The notes beneath the pieces are model-generated. The model was not told the DNA's origin. It did not search any database and saw only the letters and a program-made list of their open reading frames with translations. Below are positions 1-14,333 of a stretch of 64,000 nucleotides of DNA, in pieces; the stretch's first letter is position 1, and every line of letters begins with the position of its first letter. The position numbers and the translations under genes are program-made. Source of the stretch: Tillus elongatus (lineage: Eukaryota; Arthropoda; Insecta; Coleoptera; Cleridae); NCBI GenBank assembly GCA_964006375.1, contig OZ023269.1:186001-250000 (forward strand). The letters run 5' to 3'.

Positions 1-313
1 AAATAAAGGCATCACACACAAAAAGTTGGAGATATTTAAGGAAAATGCCATAATATTTTTACGCTTCATAAACACACTTGGGCTCGACTTATAATATATT
101 GCGTTCAGTTTGAATAGTTTTTCGCTTTTCACCAAAATTTCCAAAAGTTCCGCAGCTACACCTCGAATATCTTTTCTTGTATAAGCTATTTCGCGTGTTA
201 TTTCCAGATATTTTCTTGAAATCGCCGGGCTAATATCTTCTTAATTTATTTTCCCTATCTCCACCATATAATCTTTAGAATCAATTTTCCCTCTGCTATA
301 CAGTTCTTTCAGA
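1..313 (-). pseudogene. Unidentified coding-like open segment, cut by window edge
   Basis: Read on the minus strand from about 313 down to base 1, one frame stays open except for a single TAA near 240. The predicted peptide is lysine- and glutamate-rich and looks helical, with stretches such as ITREIAYTRKDIRGVAAELL and LFKLNAIYYKSS. The codons look like real coding sequence rather than random AT-rich DNA. I do not recognise the family. It may be the remnant of a mobile-element or viral gene that continues to the left of the window. The in-frame stop and the missing start argue against a working gene. Confidence 0.3.
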
Positions 314-418
314 TGGCTTTCCAGCGGTTATTAATGTCTTCCATTTCTAGTAAAAAAAATTATATCGTTGTACTTTTTATGTAGGAAAGTAGATTTGTTA
401 GAAATCCTTCTTTAAACT

Positions 419-424
<6 letters not shown>

Positions 425-501
<77 letters not shown>
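425..501. repeat. (TA)n microsatellite
   Basis: This is an uninterrupted TA tract next to, or inside, the remains of a mariner transposase. It lacks the conserved flanks of the TA-core element, so it looks like an independent tract. Confidence 0.9.
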
Positions 502-509
<8 letters not shown>

Positions 510-529
510 ATATAAAAAGTCTAAATTAG

Positions 530-1856
<1,327 letters not shown>

Positions 1857-1952
1857 CTTCAATTATGTTGTTTGCTTCTTTCATTTCTTCCATCCGCAGC
1901 AAGTTTCTTACACCCCATATTAAACGCATCCAATTTTTTTTTCCTTTCTTAG

Positions 1953-2365
1953 CGAATTTTTATTTTTTTTAAATTCGGTATAAGAGAGGTATGGACGGTG
2001 AGACTTTGCAAATTTTTTTTGCAAATAAGCGCGACTCAACTCGATTCGACAAACTTAAAAAGTTATTGACTAATTCTGATGAAACTTGGCAACAATCTTT
2101 CTTTTATTAATGGTTTAGATGAGCTCGTTAGTCAGCCCCATCGGACCAGTCTTTCGAAAGAAAAAAAATCCGAAAAAAATAATTGTATCTCAAAAAACAA
2201 CAAAGATATTTTGATGAAATTTGGATGGTATATTGCCCTCGCAAATACCTTACAATATACCAAAACTCAATTTACCAGGTTTATATAAAATTGAGTCATG
2301 CAAATTTGAAGCATTTAAGGAAAATCCGCTACCATAATGAACTTGCTGCGCCCCGAAAATTTTAT
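1953..2365 (+). mobile_element. TA-core element relic without a (TA)n tract
   Basis: The left block of one subfamily (GGTGAGACTTTGCAAA) is followed directly by the right block (GATGAAACTTGGCAA, TTTATTAATGG). The copy ends at 2,345-2,360 with an AACTTGCTGCGCCCCG terminus. The TA tract is missing, so it was deleted or never expanded here. The LINE reverse transcriptase begins about 45 bases further on. Confidence 0.65.
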
Positions 2366-2411
2366 ATAAACTAAAAGAGAGTAGATTGCACCAGAAGAAC
2401 CCAAATCACTA

Positions 2412-4006
2412 CAGATGCTCTCTTCTCTTAATACCAGGAAAGCCTCTGGCCTTGACGAGATCCCAGCAATTGTTCTCAAAAAATGCGCACCAGAACTTGC
2501 TCCTGTCCTGACTCGTCTGTTTCAGATATCTTACAATAAAGGCATATTCCCTAGTAACTGGAAAACTGCTCGAGTACAACCCATCCCCAAAAAAGGATCC
2601 AAAGCGCTTCCTAGCAACTACAGGCCTATTTCTCTCATTTCAGTCATCTCTAAAGTGATGGAAAAGTATATAAACACCGAACTACTAAAATTCCTTGAAA
2701 AACACAGTCTAATCCACGACAGGCAGTATGAATTCCGTCAGCGCAGATCGACTGCCGACCTCCTTTCCTTTGTCACCCATTCTTGGAACAAGTCTATGGA
2801 ACAACACGGTGAATCCCAGATTGTTGCTCTAGACATATCCAAAGCATTCGACCCGGTCTGGCACGCAGCGCTGCTTAATAAACTTCCGGCCTATGGCCTA
2901 CCACCAAAACTTTGTACCTGGACAGCAAATTTCCTCTCCAACAGGAGCATATCTGTTGTTGTGGATGGCCATTCCTCTAAACTGTATCCAATTAATGCAG
3001 GAGTTCCTCAAGGTTCAGCTTTAGCCCCTACTTTGTTTCTTCTCCACATCAATGACCTCCTCTCTAGCACATCCAACCCAGTTCACAGTTACGCGGACGA
3101 CAGCACCCTCCACTCAAATATACAATATTCTAAGCCTGTCTCTTTAGCCCAATTAGATGAGGATCGCAGACTCATGGAGGGTTCTGTCTCCGTGGACCTC
3201 CAAAAAATATTAGACTGGGGAAGTAGAAATCTTGTACAATTCAAACCCACCAAAACTAAGTCTTGCTTTCTTTCTCACAAGAGATACAGCAGCCCTAGAC
3301 CCATCACAATGAACAACCAAGTTATTCAAAGTAATGAGTCCTTCTCTCTTGTTGGCATTTCTGTGGATCGAAATCTTAATTGGCACCAACATGTTACATC
3401 AATTGCAGAAGCGGCTGCTAAGAAATTGGGTTTGCTCTTCCGGGCTCGCAAATACTTTTCACCAACTAATCTCTATACCTTATACACTTCAGAAATAAGG
3501 CCAAACCTCGAATACTGCTCCCACATCTGGGGTGCAGCTGCCGCTTCTACACTCGCTATCCTGGACTCCATTCAAAAGAGAGCTATACGTCTCATCGGTG
3601 ACCCTACCCTCACCCAAAGACTTCCATCCCTTGCCCACCGACGTGCCGTTGGTGACCTCTCTCTCTCTCTCTTTTATATATATCTGCACGGGCACTGCTC
3701 AGAGGAGCTTTCCTCCATAATTCCCCCACCTGCTGCCCCCAGCAGATCTACCAGGGGAACAGAGCGAATGCACCCTTTTAATGTCCAGGTCACCAGACAT
3801 AGAACATCTTGTTATGCCCGCTCTTTTGTCCCGAGGACTTCCAAGTTGTGGAATTCCTTGCCGGCACATGTTTTTCCTTCTCCTCCGAACCTCCAAACCT
3901 TCAAGTCCAGAATTAACAAGCTGCCTCTTTCCTCCTTGTCAACACCCACGGTACGATAGTATTTAGGCTGTAAGCCCTCGTGGTGTGTTGTTGACATAAA
4001 AAAAAA
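2412..4006 (+). mobile_element. Jockey/CR1-like LINE, 5'-truncated, RT open (copy 1)
   Basis: A 514-codon frame (2,415-3,959) encodes the reverse transcriptase and C-terminal domain of a non-LTR retrotransposon. In order it shows YRPISLI, the catalytic aspartate in ALDISKAFD, GVPQGSALAPTLFLL, the catalytic SYADDSTL, and a C-terminal CSHIWG...RAIRLIGD and LWNSLPAHVF region typical of this superfamily. The endonuclease and ORF1 are absent. The 3' end carries a short TAGGCTGTAAGCCC hairpin and an A-run at about 3,998. Relative to copy 2 it has DPVWH for DQVWH and YEFRQ for YGFRQ, so it may be inactive even though the frame is open. No internal stop is present. Confidence 0.85.
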
Positions 4007-4644
4007 GTTCATCTTTAAAAGACCTGACGATAATTTCACTAACAAAATTAGCGTTCTCAGAGGATGAAAAATTTTAAACTACTGAACTACTAAATACCAC
4101 ATTTATACTACGTGTTAGGTAAAAGATCAGTACAGAGAGGGAAGAATCCCAGGCAAATTTTCCTTTTTAAAATCCCGTTATAACTTTACCTACCGAGTTT
4201 CGCAATATCTTGCACGCAGTTCAAACAGCGAGCTATTAAACAGTGGCGGGGCTCGGTTTAAGGAACTTTTGCTTTTTATGGCTTTAAATATTCTTGTAGT
4301 CATCTAATTTCACCGATTGTCTAACATTTTTGATAAGCTTCAGATTTTCTTTATCTATGTGGTGATTATTATCTCAAATATGTTGTGCCACGCATGACTT
4401 GTCTATACTATCGTTTCTCAGCTATGCCAAATCATTGATGTTTAACTTATAGAAAATGCCTAGTATTTAATAGAAGAAAATAAATATTTTAATTTGAGAT
4501 TATGGCAACTGAGTGTAATTTTTCTAAAAAAAAATATACTTGGGTACTCTTATTTGTATTTACAGGATGATACTTTCTCTGTGTGATGTAGTGCATTTGA
4601 CAGCAACAAATCTGACTTATGTAATAGCAATGTTAATTTTTCAG
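4007..4644. other. Intergenic or intronic, nothing recognised
   Basis: AT-rich sequence without recognisable genes or repeats. It lies upstream of the first carboxypeptidase exon that can be seen. Confidence 0.5.
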
Positions 4645-4726
4645 TCTGGAAAACTATGATTTTAGTCACGAATCAAATATTTATCCAAAAAAGAAATCAA
4701 GAATGGAAAATGATTATACAAAAGAT
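4645..4726 (+). CDS. Cytosolic carboxypeptidase (CCP2/3-like), exon 1 of those seen
   Basis: This candidate exon is bounded by TTTTTCAG upstream and GTAAGT downstream. Read with one base carried from an unseen earlier exon, it encodes a hydrophilic segment starting LENYDFSHESNIYPKKK and ends in phase 0. The next exon also starts in phase 0. This part of the family, just before the conserved LEFESRFESGNL block, is poorly conserved, so the call rests on splice sites, phase and position rather than on homology. Confidence 0.5.
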
Positions 4727-5085
4727 GTAAGTCACATTTCTATACTACACTCTACTAAACTTATTTAATGTTAATTTTATTTTACAATATGCATAGGACA
4801 TAATTTGAAACGTTTTCCGTCCAATTAAATGTAAAATTATGTTAGTTTATGTCATCTTCTAAATCTTCTTTGTATTTATCTATCCCCGCATTAAATTTCA
4901 TTAACATGTTCCCTTTGGCAGTACATATATTTGTATTTATTTCCGAGGTAAGCACCAAAATTTCCCAGCCTGACATAGATTCAGGGTATTGCAACGTGTC
5001 AAAATTTGGTAAGCCATTGGGTCAAGTCTTATTAGCCTTTGAAAAAACAAACATTCATTTTATGTCAGTTTTCTTATGACTGACA

Positions 5086-5545
5086 CTTGTTCATTACGGA
5101 AAAGAGCAAAAAGAAGAGGACTTAAAGGCACACCCTGCAAAACGCCATCATATATATTTATCAGCTTAGACAACCGGTTTCCAACCCTAATCATCAAGGA
5201 TACATTATTATAGAGCAACTTCAACACACGGTTGATTTTTGATGACAAACCTAGTGCGAATAGTTTATTCCAAAGAATGAAATGGTTCACGGAATAAAAC
5301 GCTCGTTTGAAATCAACGAACGTCACATAGACTTTGCGACTCTTGAGACGGTGGTGGAGTTATATAATGGTATACAAAGTAAAAATGTTGTATGTACATC
5401 CTCTTCCAGGTCTGAATCCAGATTGACACTCAGACAACATACCGCTTTCGTCTGCCCAGGTTTGGAGCCGATTAATAAAATTTGGGAAAATATTTTTTCG
5501 ATGCAGTTTCCGAGGGCAATACGGACTTTTTGAAAAATAAAAAAA
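5086..5545 (-). pseudogene. Non-LTR reverse transcriptase relic
   Basis: On the minus strand the frames show SGFRPGRGC-like sequence, then FVDFKRAFYSVNH (the motif A region, with a mutated FD) and LQGVPLSPLLFALF (motif B region). At least one frameshift separates the two parts. It belongs to a different clade from the LINE at 2.4 kb. The YxDD box is missing, so this is a dead fragment. Confidence 0.65.
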
Positions 5546-5711
5546 AAGGCATTCGCGGGTGTCATTTCAGTGACGATGAAGATGTGAAAGCCGCAGTTTT
5601 GGTACATTTGAGCACAAACCCAAAGAATATTTTTTATAGGTATCGAATTGTTGCTGAAACGATGTAATAGGTGCATTGATGTTAGGAGGGGACTATATGG
5701 AAAAATAAAAT
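5546..5711 (+). pseudogene. Mariner transposase C-terminal relic
   Basis: The plus strand encodes FSDDEDVKAAVLVHLSTNPK, followed in another frame by a CIDV..GDYMEK-stop ending. This is the typical C-terminus of SETMAR/mariner-type transposases. Frameshifts break it and nothing N-terminal remains. It abuts the LINE relic on its left and lies about 190 bases before a carboxypeptidase exon. Confidence 0.55.
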
Positions 5712-5898
5712 TTAATTGTGAGTCTACGCCGTTTCTCTCACGGTCAGGCCGGGAAATTTTGGCGCTTACTTCGCAAGTATAAAAATCATAATAGCTTTAT
5801 ACCACAAAATTGTCCCAGAAAATGTAATTCCTCTGGCACATATTGATTTGACATGTGATAAATAAGGACAAGAGTAATAAATAAAAATATTGTTGCAG

Positions 5899-5967
5899 GT
5901 GTCAAGTTCTCCTACACTAGAATTTGAATCAAGGTTTGAATCAGGCAACCTACGTAGTGTCGAACAA
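5899..5967 (+). CDS. Cytosolic carboxypeptidase (CCP2/3-like), exon 2
   Basis: This 23-codon phase 0/0 exon lies between TGTTGCAG and GTAAGT. It encodes VSSSPTLEFESRFESGNLRS followed by VEQ. The LEFESRFESGNLR string is the hallmark opening of the CCP (Nna1/AGTPBP1-AGBL) N-domain, a beta-sandwich that precedes the metallopeptidase domain. It is the first unambiguous homology of the gene in this window. Confidence 0.9.
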
Positions 5968-6189
5968 GTAAGTAAAAAAAGCTCTGAGGCCTGTGTTGTG
6001 GTATTAAATTTTCATGAAAATGTTCTACATCAAAAAATAGTTAGACAGTTTTAAAAGTAGAAAGAAATAACAAAAATCATACGTAGTCGCAGGAAAAAGG
6101 TGATCGCAGCCATAAAATGAAAATTAATGTAACAAGATTATTTGAGGTTTGCATATTTGCATTTCACACGTTGCTATAAAATAAAAAGT

Positions 6190-6262
6190 TGGGACGCAGC
6201 AATTGCAATTGCACATTTTCATAGAAATGACCCACGCAAATTTTTTTTACGAAAATTGTTTC
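6190..6262 (-). repeat. TA-core element terminus, relic
   Basis: GTTGGGACGCAGCAATTGCA, then CATTTTCATAGAAATGA, match the right terminus of the TA-core family in reverse orientation. Only the end is left, and a SINE follows immediately. Confidence 0.5.
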
Positions 6263-6585
6263 CTTTAACGTCGGTCTATTTCCGTGACTATGGCCAATCA
6301 CCGACGCGAAGGAGCAGTTTTCCTAACTATTTTGGAAATTTTGCCGAACCTCTTTCTTTCTGTAAGTAGCGTAGGAATCTTTAACGTGCCCAACATCGCA
6401 TGGACACGGGAATGACGGCCTTACGCCCCCTCTGAAGGGCGGAACGTACAGACATTTAACTTGCTTAAACACAGTACCACACCCGTTAATTTAACTGTAC
6501 GTACTGAAAAGGGGAACCCTAAAAATCGAACCCAGTACCCTTCGATTCCGAGGCGCACATTCTTACCACTGAACCAGCGAGGCTA
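6258..6585 (-). mobile_element. tRNA-derived SINE
   Basis: Minus-strand copy. The tRNA-like head is at 6,515-6,585, reverse complement of GAACCCAGTACCCTTCGATT and CCACTGAACCAGCGAGGCT. The body contains GGCGGAACGTACAG reversed, and the 3' end near 6,260 is CCTTTAACGTCGGTC reversed. The order of parts is the same as in the copy at 13,035. Confidence 0.8.
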
Positions 6586-6589
6586 TAAT

Positions 6590-7015
6590 TATGTATATAT
6601 TAAGACACAAAAATCAAAAATTGAAGCTGGCTTCGAATATAGGTACTACGACTCTTGAAGCTTACGCTCATCTAAAGAAACTTTTCTAAAGTATCAAAAT
6701 TGTGATCTCTTCATAAGCAAAATTTTTCTGCGCTGATTTGGTAAAAAATATGAGCTAATAAATTGTATACAAAAATCCGTTACCAAATTTTTTCCACGAT
6801 AATCGTGAAACAATATTATTACTACATAAAATTGGTTAGAAATTTTTTACGTAAACAATTCGATAAAATACATATGTTTTACAAAAATCCCCTAAAACAA
6901 TTTTTTTTGAACGAAAATTCATTAAAATTATTTTCTCGAATTTAGCCAGAAAAATGTTCTATGAAAACTATGCCAATCATTTTTTACACAAAAATTGGAC
7001 ACATCTTTCTTTAAA
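6590..7015. other. Intron, nothing recognised
   Basis: Very AT-rich sequence with scattered CACGATAATC-like stretches. No coding or repeat signature that I can support. Confidence 0.4.
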
Positions 7016-7016
7016 A

Positions 7017-7290
7017 AAAGTCTCGACGCAGCAAGTGGGTTATGGTAGCGAATTTTCGTAAAAATGGCAAATATGTATTGTTTTTAAAAGGACATTTGGT
7101 TGGCACTCTAACCTATATAGTGGTAACAATGTACCATATTTAATTTAAATAGCTTTGTTGTTTCAAAAAGTACAAACATTTTTCGAAAATCAACTTAAAA
7201 AGTTCCAGGAAAAACTTGTCCGATTTTCCTGGCGAATACACCTCTTCAAGCTATTTACGCACCTGCCAAGATATAACTATTCACAAACAG
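7017..7290 (-). repeat. TA-core element right-end fragment
   Basis: It starts GTCTCGACGCAGCAAGTGGG and continues with the module shared with other copies (CAAATATGT, CTAACCTATATAGTGG, CAATGTACCATA). It runs into a fragment of the CCGATTTTCCTGGCGAA block and has no (TA)n tract or left end. Confidence 0.55.
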
Positions 7291-7758
7291 CTATAGGACC
7301 AACAATTTAAAAAAAAAATAATGAAAATTAGCAAACATTTCTTTTATAAAAATTCACCATTTGTTTTTACTGAAATATATTTTTCACAAAAATTCGACAA
7401 ACATTTTCTTAACAATAACTTACTAAATATTTATTATAAATTACCAACATATCAAAAAAATCCCACAAAAAATTATTTCTACGGAAACACTAAAAACATT
7501 TCTGCGAAAACTTTTCACATTCAGCCACTATTTGAGAACGCCCTGTACAAACAAAAAGCTCTCTGAATGTGTCATTTCCATGGGGCTCCGCTATCTATTA
7601 GTAAAAACGCCCTATCACAATTTGTGATATGTGTATGTGATATGGGCCAAAAACGTGAAAAGTTGCAAAATAACTGACATAACTCAAAAACGATGAACGA
7701 TATCATTTTTTTTTACCTTGAAAACATTAATTATAATTCAATGGAAACTACAAAAACT

Positions 7759-8982
<1,224 letters not shown>

Positions 8983-9000
8983 ATGCAATAACACAAGGTG

Positions 9001-9764
<764 letters not shown>

Positions 9765-10012
9765 ACACATATTTGCTATTTAAATCATTTTAATGAAAAT
9801 TCACTACCATATTGGAAAAAAGAGCTAAATGCAAAAAGCCACAGCCACAAGTCAACAAACATAAAGAACAACAAATAATAGCTCATTTTTAGTGAATTTT
9901 CTTAGAAAAAATTCACTAATAAGGAGATCTCGACTTTTGAATTTTGAAAAAATTTCTTCAAATGAGCGCGATCTAGGACCCCTAGAACCCATATCCGGGG
10001 TCAGTTTCAATT

Positions 10013-10454
<442 letters not shown>

Positions 10455-10694
10455 GCTACATTACATTCAATAATTATTTCCCATTCAGCTCTTGATAATG
10501 AGAAAGTAAACAAAAACCATTCCTGCGTTTCTTTTTACTGATATGAAATGAAACAAAAACAAAAACAGTTTTCTTTCTGTTCGTATAAAACTCGTAGCCT
10601 TAGCAACTTGTTGTCTGCCTGCATGACAGTAGTGATTAGTGTCAGTGCTATTGTCGTTTGAATTTCGTTAACTGTACGTAATAATATCAGAAAA

Positions 10695-11783
10695 ATGGTT
10701 CATTTAACAGAAATGCACAAAATAACCATTCTACAAATGATTGGTTATGGAGATAACACACGGACACAGATGGAAGTGTCTCGCTTATTTCACGAAAAAT
10801 TTCCAAATTTGCCGCCTGTATCCCAAGGAACAATTAGCAAAATAGAAAAGCAGTTTCGCGAGCTTGGTCATGTGAGACAGATAAAAAAAGTAGCTGCCAA
10901 TGCAGTAAGTGATGATACGAAATTGGATATTACGCTTGAGTTTCAAGAAAACCCACATACTTCTGGTCGACAAGCAGCCCAACTATTCAACGTTAGCCAC
11001 ACAGCAATTTTTCGAACATTAAAGGAAAGTAAAATGCATCCCTATAAAATGATACCAACTCAGGAGCTCATGGAGGACGATTTCGATAGGAGAACGTATT
11101 TTTGTGAACAAATGATGGCAATGTTAGATAACAATGTGATCCAATTAGAAGATGTTTTGTTTTCTGATGAGAGCACATTTACACTTCACGGTCATGTTAA
11201 TCGTCAAAATTGCCGCTATTGGTCTAATGAGAATCCTCATTGGATGAGAGAGGAACATACGCAATATCCTGAAAAAGTTAATGTTTGGGCAGGAATTGTT
11301 GGAAATCATATCGTAGGTCCCTTTTTCATTGATGGCAACTTGAATGGGGATAAATATTTAGAACTGCTCCAAAATAATGTCGTGCCAACTTTGACAAACT
11401 TATATCCAGATCCAGCAAACCCACAAGTTCCTGCCAATAAAATATGATTTCAGCAAGATGGAGCACCGCCCCATTACCAAATCAATGTCCGGCAGTACCT
11501 GAACCAAATTTTTCCAAATCGGTGGATAGGGAGGCGCGGATCGATAGAATGGCCAGCACGATCTTCTGATCTGTCGCTATTAGACTACTTTTTGTGGGGA
11601 TATGTCAAAAGTATTGTATACAAAACTAAGCCCCTCAACTTAGATGACTTAAAAAGACGAATCACGCTGGCGATTAGATCAGTCACGCCTGAGATGTTGA
11701 GTAATGTTAGAAGACATTTCTATACCAGATTAGCATGTTGCCAAGATGTTCGTGGCGAGCATTTTGAACATTTACTACATTGA
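10695..11783 (+). pseudogene. Mariner-type (DD41D) transposase, one in-frame stop
   Basis: The frame runs from ATG 10,695 to the TGA at 11,781 (362 codons), broken only by a TGA at 11,445 (codon 251). The N-terminus (MVHLTEMHKITILQMIGYG and on) resembles the DUF4817-type DNA-binding region. A second helix-turn-helix lies near residues 90-115 (QAAQLFNVSHTAIFRTL). Catalytic acids are D158 in LFSDEST, D255 in FQQDGAPPHY and D297 in LLDYFLWG. The last two are separated by 41 residues, the spacing of the DD41D group. It would cut and paste its own element. The stop sits at IxFQQD, where a relative at 530-1,761 has tryptophan, so it is most likely a single nonsense mutation. Confidence 0.85.
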
Positions 11784-11839
11784 CATTAATTTTTTTTTGT
11801 TTTTTTAAATTATTAAGAAATAATCAGTATTTCTTATTA

Positions 11840-12177
11840 GAATTTGTGAAATAAAATAATTTTCTATTTTTAATGTTAATTTTTGTAATAAATCTGAAAA
11901 TACTTAATATTTCCGAAACAGTTGAAGATAGGTATAGGACATTGTACATGAATTATGTCTAGAATTTTCTGAAGAATCCAAAAAATTAATAATATACAGG
12001 GGCTTGTATTTAAAATAAGAAAGTTGGTATTGGCCACTGTCACATGACGCACCCTATATAATTTTTTTTTCTTGAAAAAGATGCGCAGTTAAAAATACAA
12101 ATCGACGTGTCCAAGCGTTTTTCCCAACACGTCCTCATTTATCCGTTATCGAATTTATTCCATTTGGCTGTTCCACA

Positions 12178-12180
<3 letters not shown>
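11840..12180 (-). repeat. Mariner 3' terminal inverted repeat
   Basis: The right arm starts at GAATTTGTGAAAT, 57 bases after the transposase stop, and ends GGCTGTTCCACACTG. It is followed by the resumed TA tract. Confidence 0.9.
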
Positions 12181-12248
<68 letters not shown>

Positions 12249-12829
12249 AACCGATAACTCAAAAAATAAATAATTAACCGATTTCGATGAAACTCGGCAA
12301 GCGCCTTTCTTTTATTAATGGCTTGTATGAGTTTGTTATCCAGGAAAATTGGTCAGGTTTTTCCCGGAAAATTTCGAGTTTTCTTTCGAAAAAAATTTTT
12401 TCTTCGAAAATTACAAAGTTATTTGAATGAAATTTGGTGAATATGTTTCCTTGAGAGAGATCTTACTACATACCAAAATTCAACTTCCTAAGTTTATAGA
12501 AAGTTGAGTTATTCAAATTTGAAGCATTTAATAAAAATTCACTACCATAATGCACTTGCTGCGTCCCGAACTTGTTCTCTTTACTTCAACGTGTTCAAAT
12601 TTCCGTTAAAAGTTACTTTGGATTTTTTTTTTGAATTTTCATTTTTTTTCAATTTTAATTACAGATTTTATAAAGTTAATTTTATGTATTTTATCAGCAA
12701 ACTTTCGCGTAAAAAATAATACCGCAAGAATCTTTTTTCAAAGTCTTCGTAGATAGGTATCACTTTTTGTAAAATGTTTGTGAAATGTTAATAATTAATA
12801 AGTAATGTTTAATAACTTATTGTAAAAAT

Positions 12830-13410
12830 GGCGAATTTTAGTGAATGAAATCGTTTTCATATTTTCATGTGAATTTTTTTTGTGGGATTTTTGTCAAAAA
12901 GCTTTTTACGAATAATTATATCTTTTGTAAATTGCTTAAATGGGCAAGGAAAATAGGACCGATTTTGTACTTTTTCGAACAATAAAATTATTTTCATGAA
13001 ATATTTGACATTAAAACATTTAAATGAAAATTCGCTAGAGCCTCGGTGGTTCAGTGGTAAGAACGTGTGCCTCTGAACCGAAGGGTACCGGGTTCGATCC
13101 CAGCGTTCGCCTTTCACTTTTTCAGTCCATACTGTACAATAACATCAACCGATGTTCTGGCATTGTATTTGAGCAAGTTGAATGTCTGCACGTTCCGCCC
13201 TTCGGAGCCGTCGGTCTCGTGTCATTGCAATGTTGAGCACGTTAAAGATACCTACCCTTCTTACAGAAAGGCAGGGGTTCGGCAAAATTTCCAGGACAGT
13301 GAGGTGAAACTGCTCCCTGGCGTCGGTGATTGGCCATAGTCGCGGAAATAGACCGACGTTAAAGAAAGAAAAAAACTGAAAATTCGATATCATAACGCAC
13401 TTGCAGCGTC
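12830..13410 (+). repeat. TA-core element right-end fragment split by a SINE
   Basis: TTAAATGAAAATTCGCT at 13,018-13,036 and TGAAAATTCGATATCATAAC at 13,377 are the two sides of the usual terminus. The SINE sits between two copies of TGAAAATTCG. The terminus ends GCACTTGCAGCGTCCAG at about 13,410. The left limit is uncertain. Confidence 0.55.
13035..13376 (+). mobile_element. tRNA-derived SINE with 10-bp target duplication
   Basis: The tRNA-like head has an A box in CTCGGTGGTTCAGTGGTAAG and a B box in GGGTTCGATCCC. An unrelated body (ACTTTTTCAGTCCATACTGT, TTGAGCAAGTTGAATG, CGGTGATTGGCCATAGTCGC) and an A-rich tail (GACGTTAAAGAAAGAAAAAA) follow. The direct repeat TGAAAATTCG at 13,025-13,034 and 13,377-13,386 is a clean target duplication. 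It is the most complete member in the window. It would be transcribed by RNA polymerase III and mobilised by a LINE. Confidence 0.9.
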
Positions 13411-13520
13411 CAGACTATTCACAATTTATTTACTATTTTCTAGCGATTTTTATACATTTAAAAACAATTGACTCTGCGATAATTATTAAAAACGTTTTAA
13501 CTTCTATAAATGTTTCTTAG

Positions 13521-13731
13521 GTAGGTGAATACGAATACAATATTTTTCTGTCACCTGATACATCAACAAGTCGAGGACATAAGCAATGGTTTTATTTTGA
13601 AGTTTCAAATATGACAGCAGGAAAACCTTATACATTCAATGTAGTCAATTTTGACAAAATCAATAGTCAATTTAATTATGGAATGCAACCAGTAATGTTT
13701 TCTGTGACGTCATTTTTACTTAAGCACGTGG
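13521..13731 (+). CDS. Cytosolic carboxypeptidase (CCP2/3-like), exon 3
   Basis: This exon, from TTTCTTAG to a GTAGGT donor, starts in phase 0 and ends in phase 1. It encodes VGEYEYNIFLSPDTSTSRGH and continues through HKWFYFEVSNM, KPYTFNVVNFDK and FNYGMQPVMFSV. WFYFEVSN, YTFNVVNF and YGMQP are the N-domain signatures of the CCP family. A second GT four bases downstream would break the phase with the next exon, so the donor at 13,732 is chosen. Confidence 0.92.
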
Positions 13732-13734
13732 GTA

Positions 13735-14330
13735 GGTAAAAATCGACAAGTAGGATTGTACATTTAAAAACACAGTTATATGTTAAGAAATAAACATCAT
13801 ATTTTTGAATATCATTGCTCATCATTTTATAATATACTGCCAAGCGAATGTTGCTTGGGTTGAAATTTCATATGGTATATATTATAAATGCTTTTCAAAG
13901 AAACAATTAATTTTCTTGTTGAATCACAAATAGACTCAATTTAAATGTAGACATATGAAAAATATTATAATTGTGATTTTTATGCTGTTGCTTTTTCTAA
14001 AGAAGTGCAATATCGCATGATGTTTCAGCACAATTCGCTGGTTAAAGTTACTACATCAAACAAAAGTGTTATAGAATATATTTTTTAGGTTTTAATGAAG
14101 TCGTCAGTTATAATTTTTCGATAAATACATCATATTGATAGTAGCACTGGACAGTGATTGATAGTTGATTTTAGAATTGAGGTTATGTCATTTTTGGCAA
14201 GGTAATTTCAATTTATGTTGCTGTAGTGTAGCTGACGACAATTTGGCAATTAAAGAAATTTAAGGAGAGTTTTTGGAGAGTTTGTTAGTTAAATTATCAA
14301 TTTATCAATTAATTGGTGCGTCGCTGAGCA
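13735..14330. other. Intron, nothing recognised
   Basis: AT-rich intron sequence between exon 3 and a Tc1 relic. No repeat or coding signature is visible. Confidence 0.5.
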
Positions 14331-14333
14331 GGT

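Noticed and set aside
3489..4045. Several minus-strand frames opposite the LINE reverse transcriptase
   Set aside because: They are shadows of the plus-strand coding frame and repeat at the other LINE copy.
13035..13110. A functional tRNA gene
   Set aside because: A and B boxes are present, but the same head recurs with a fixed unrelated body in seven places. That is a SINE.
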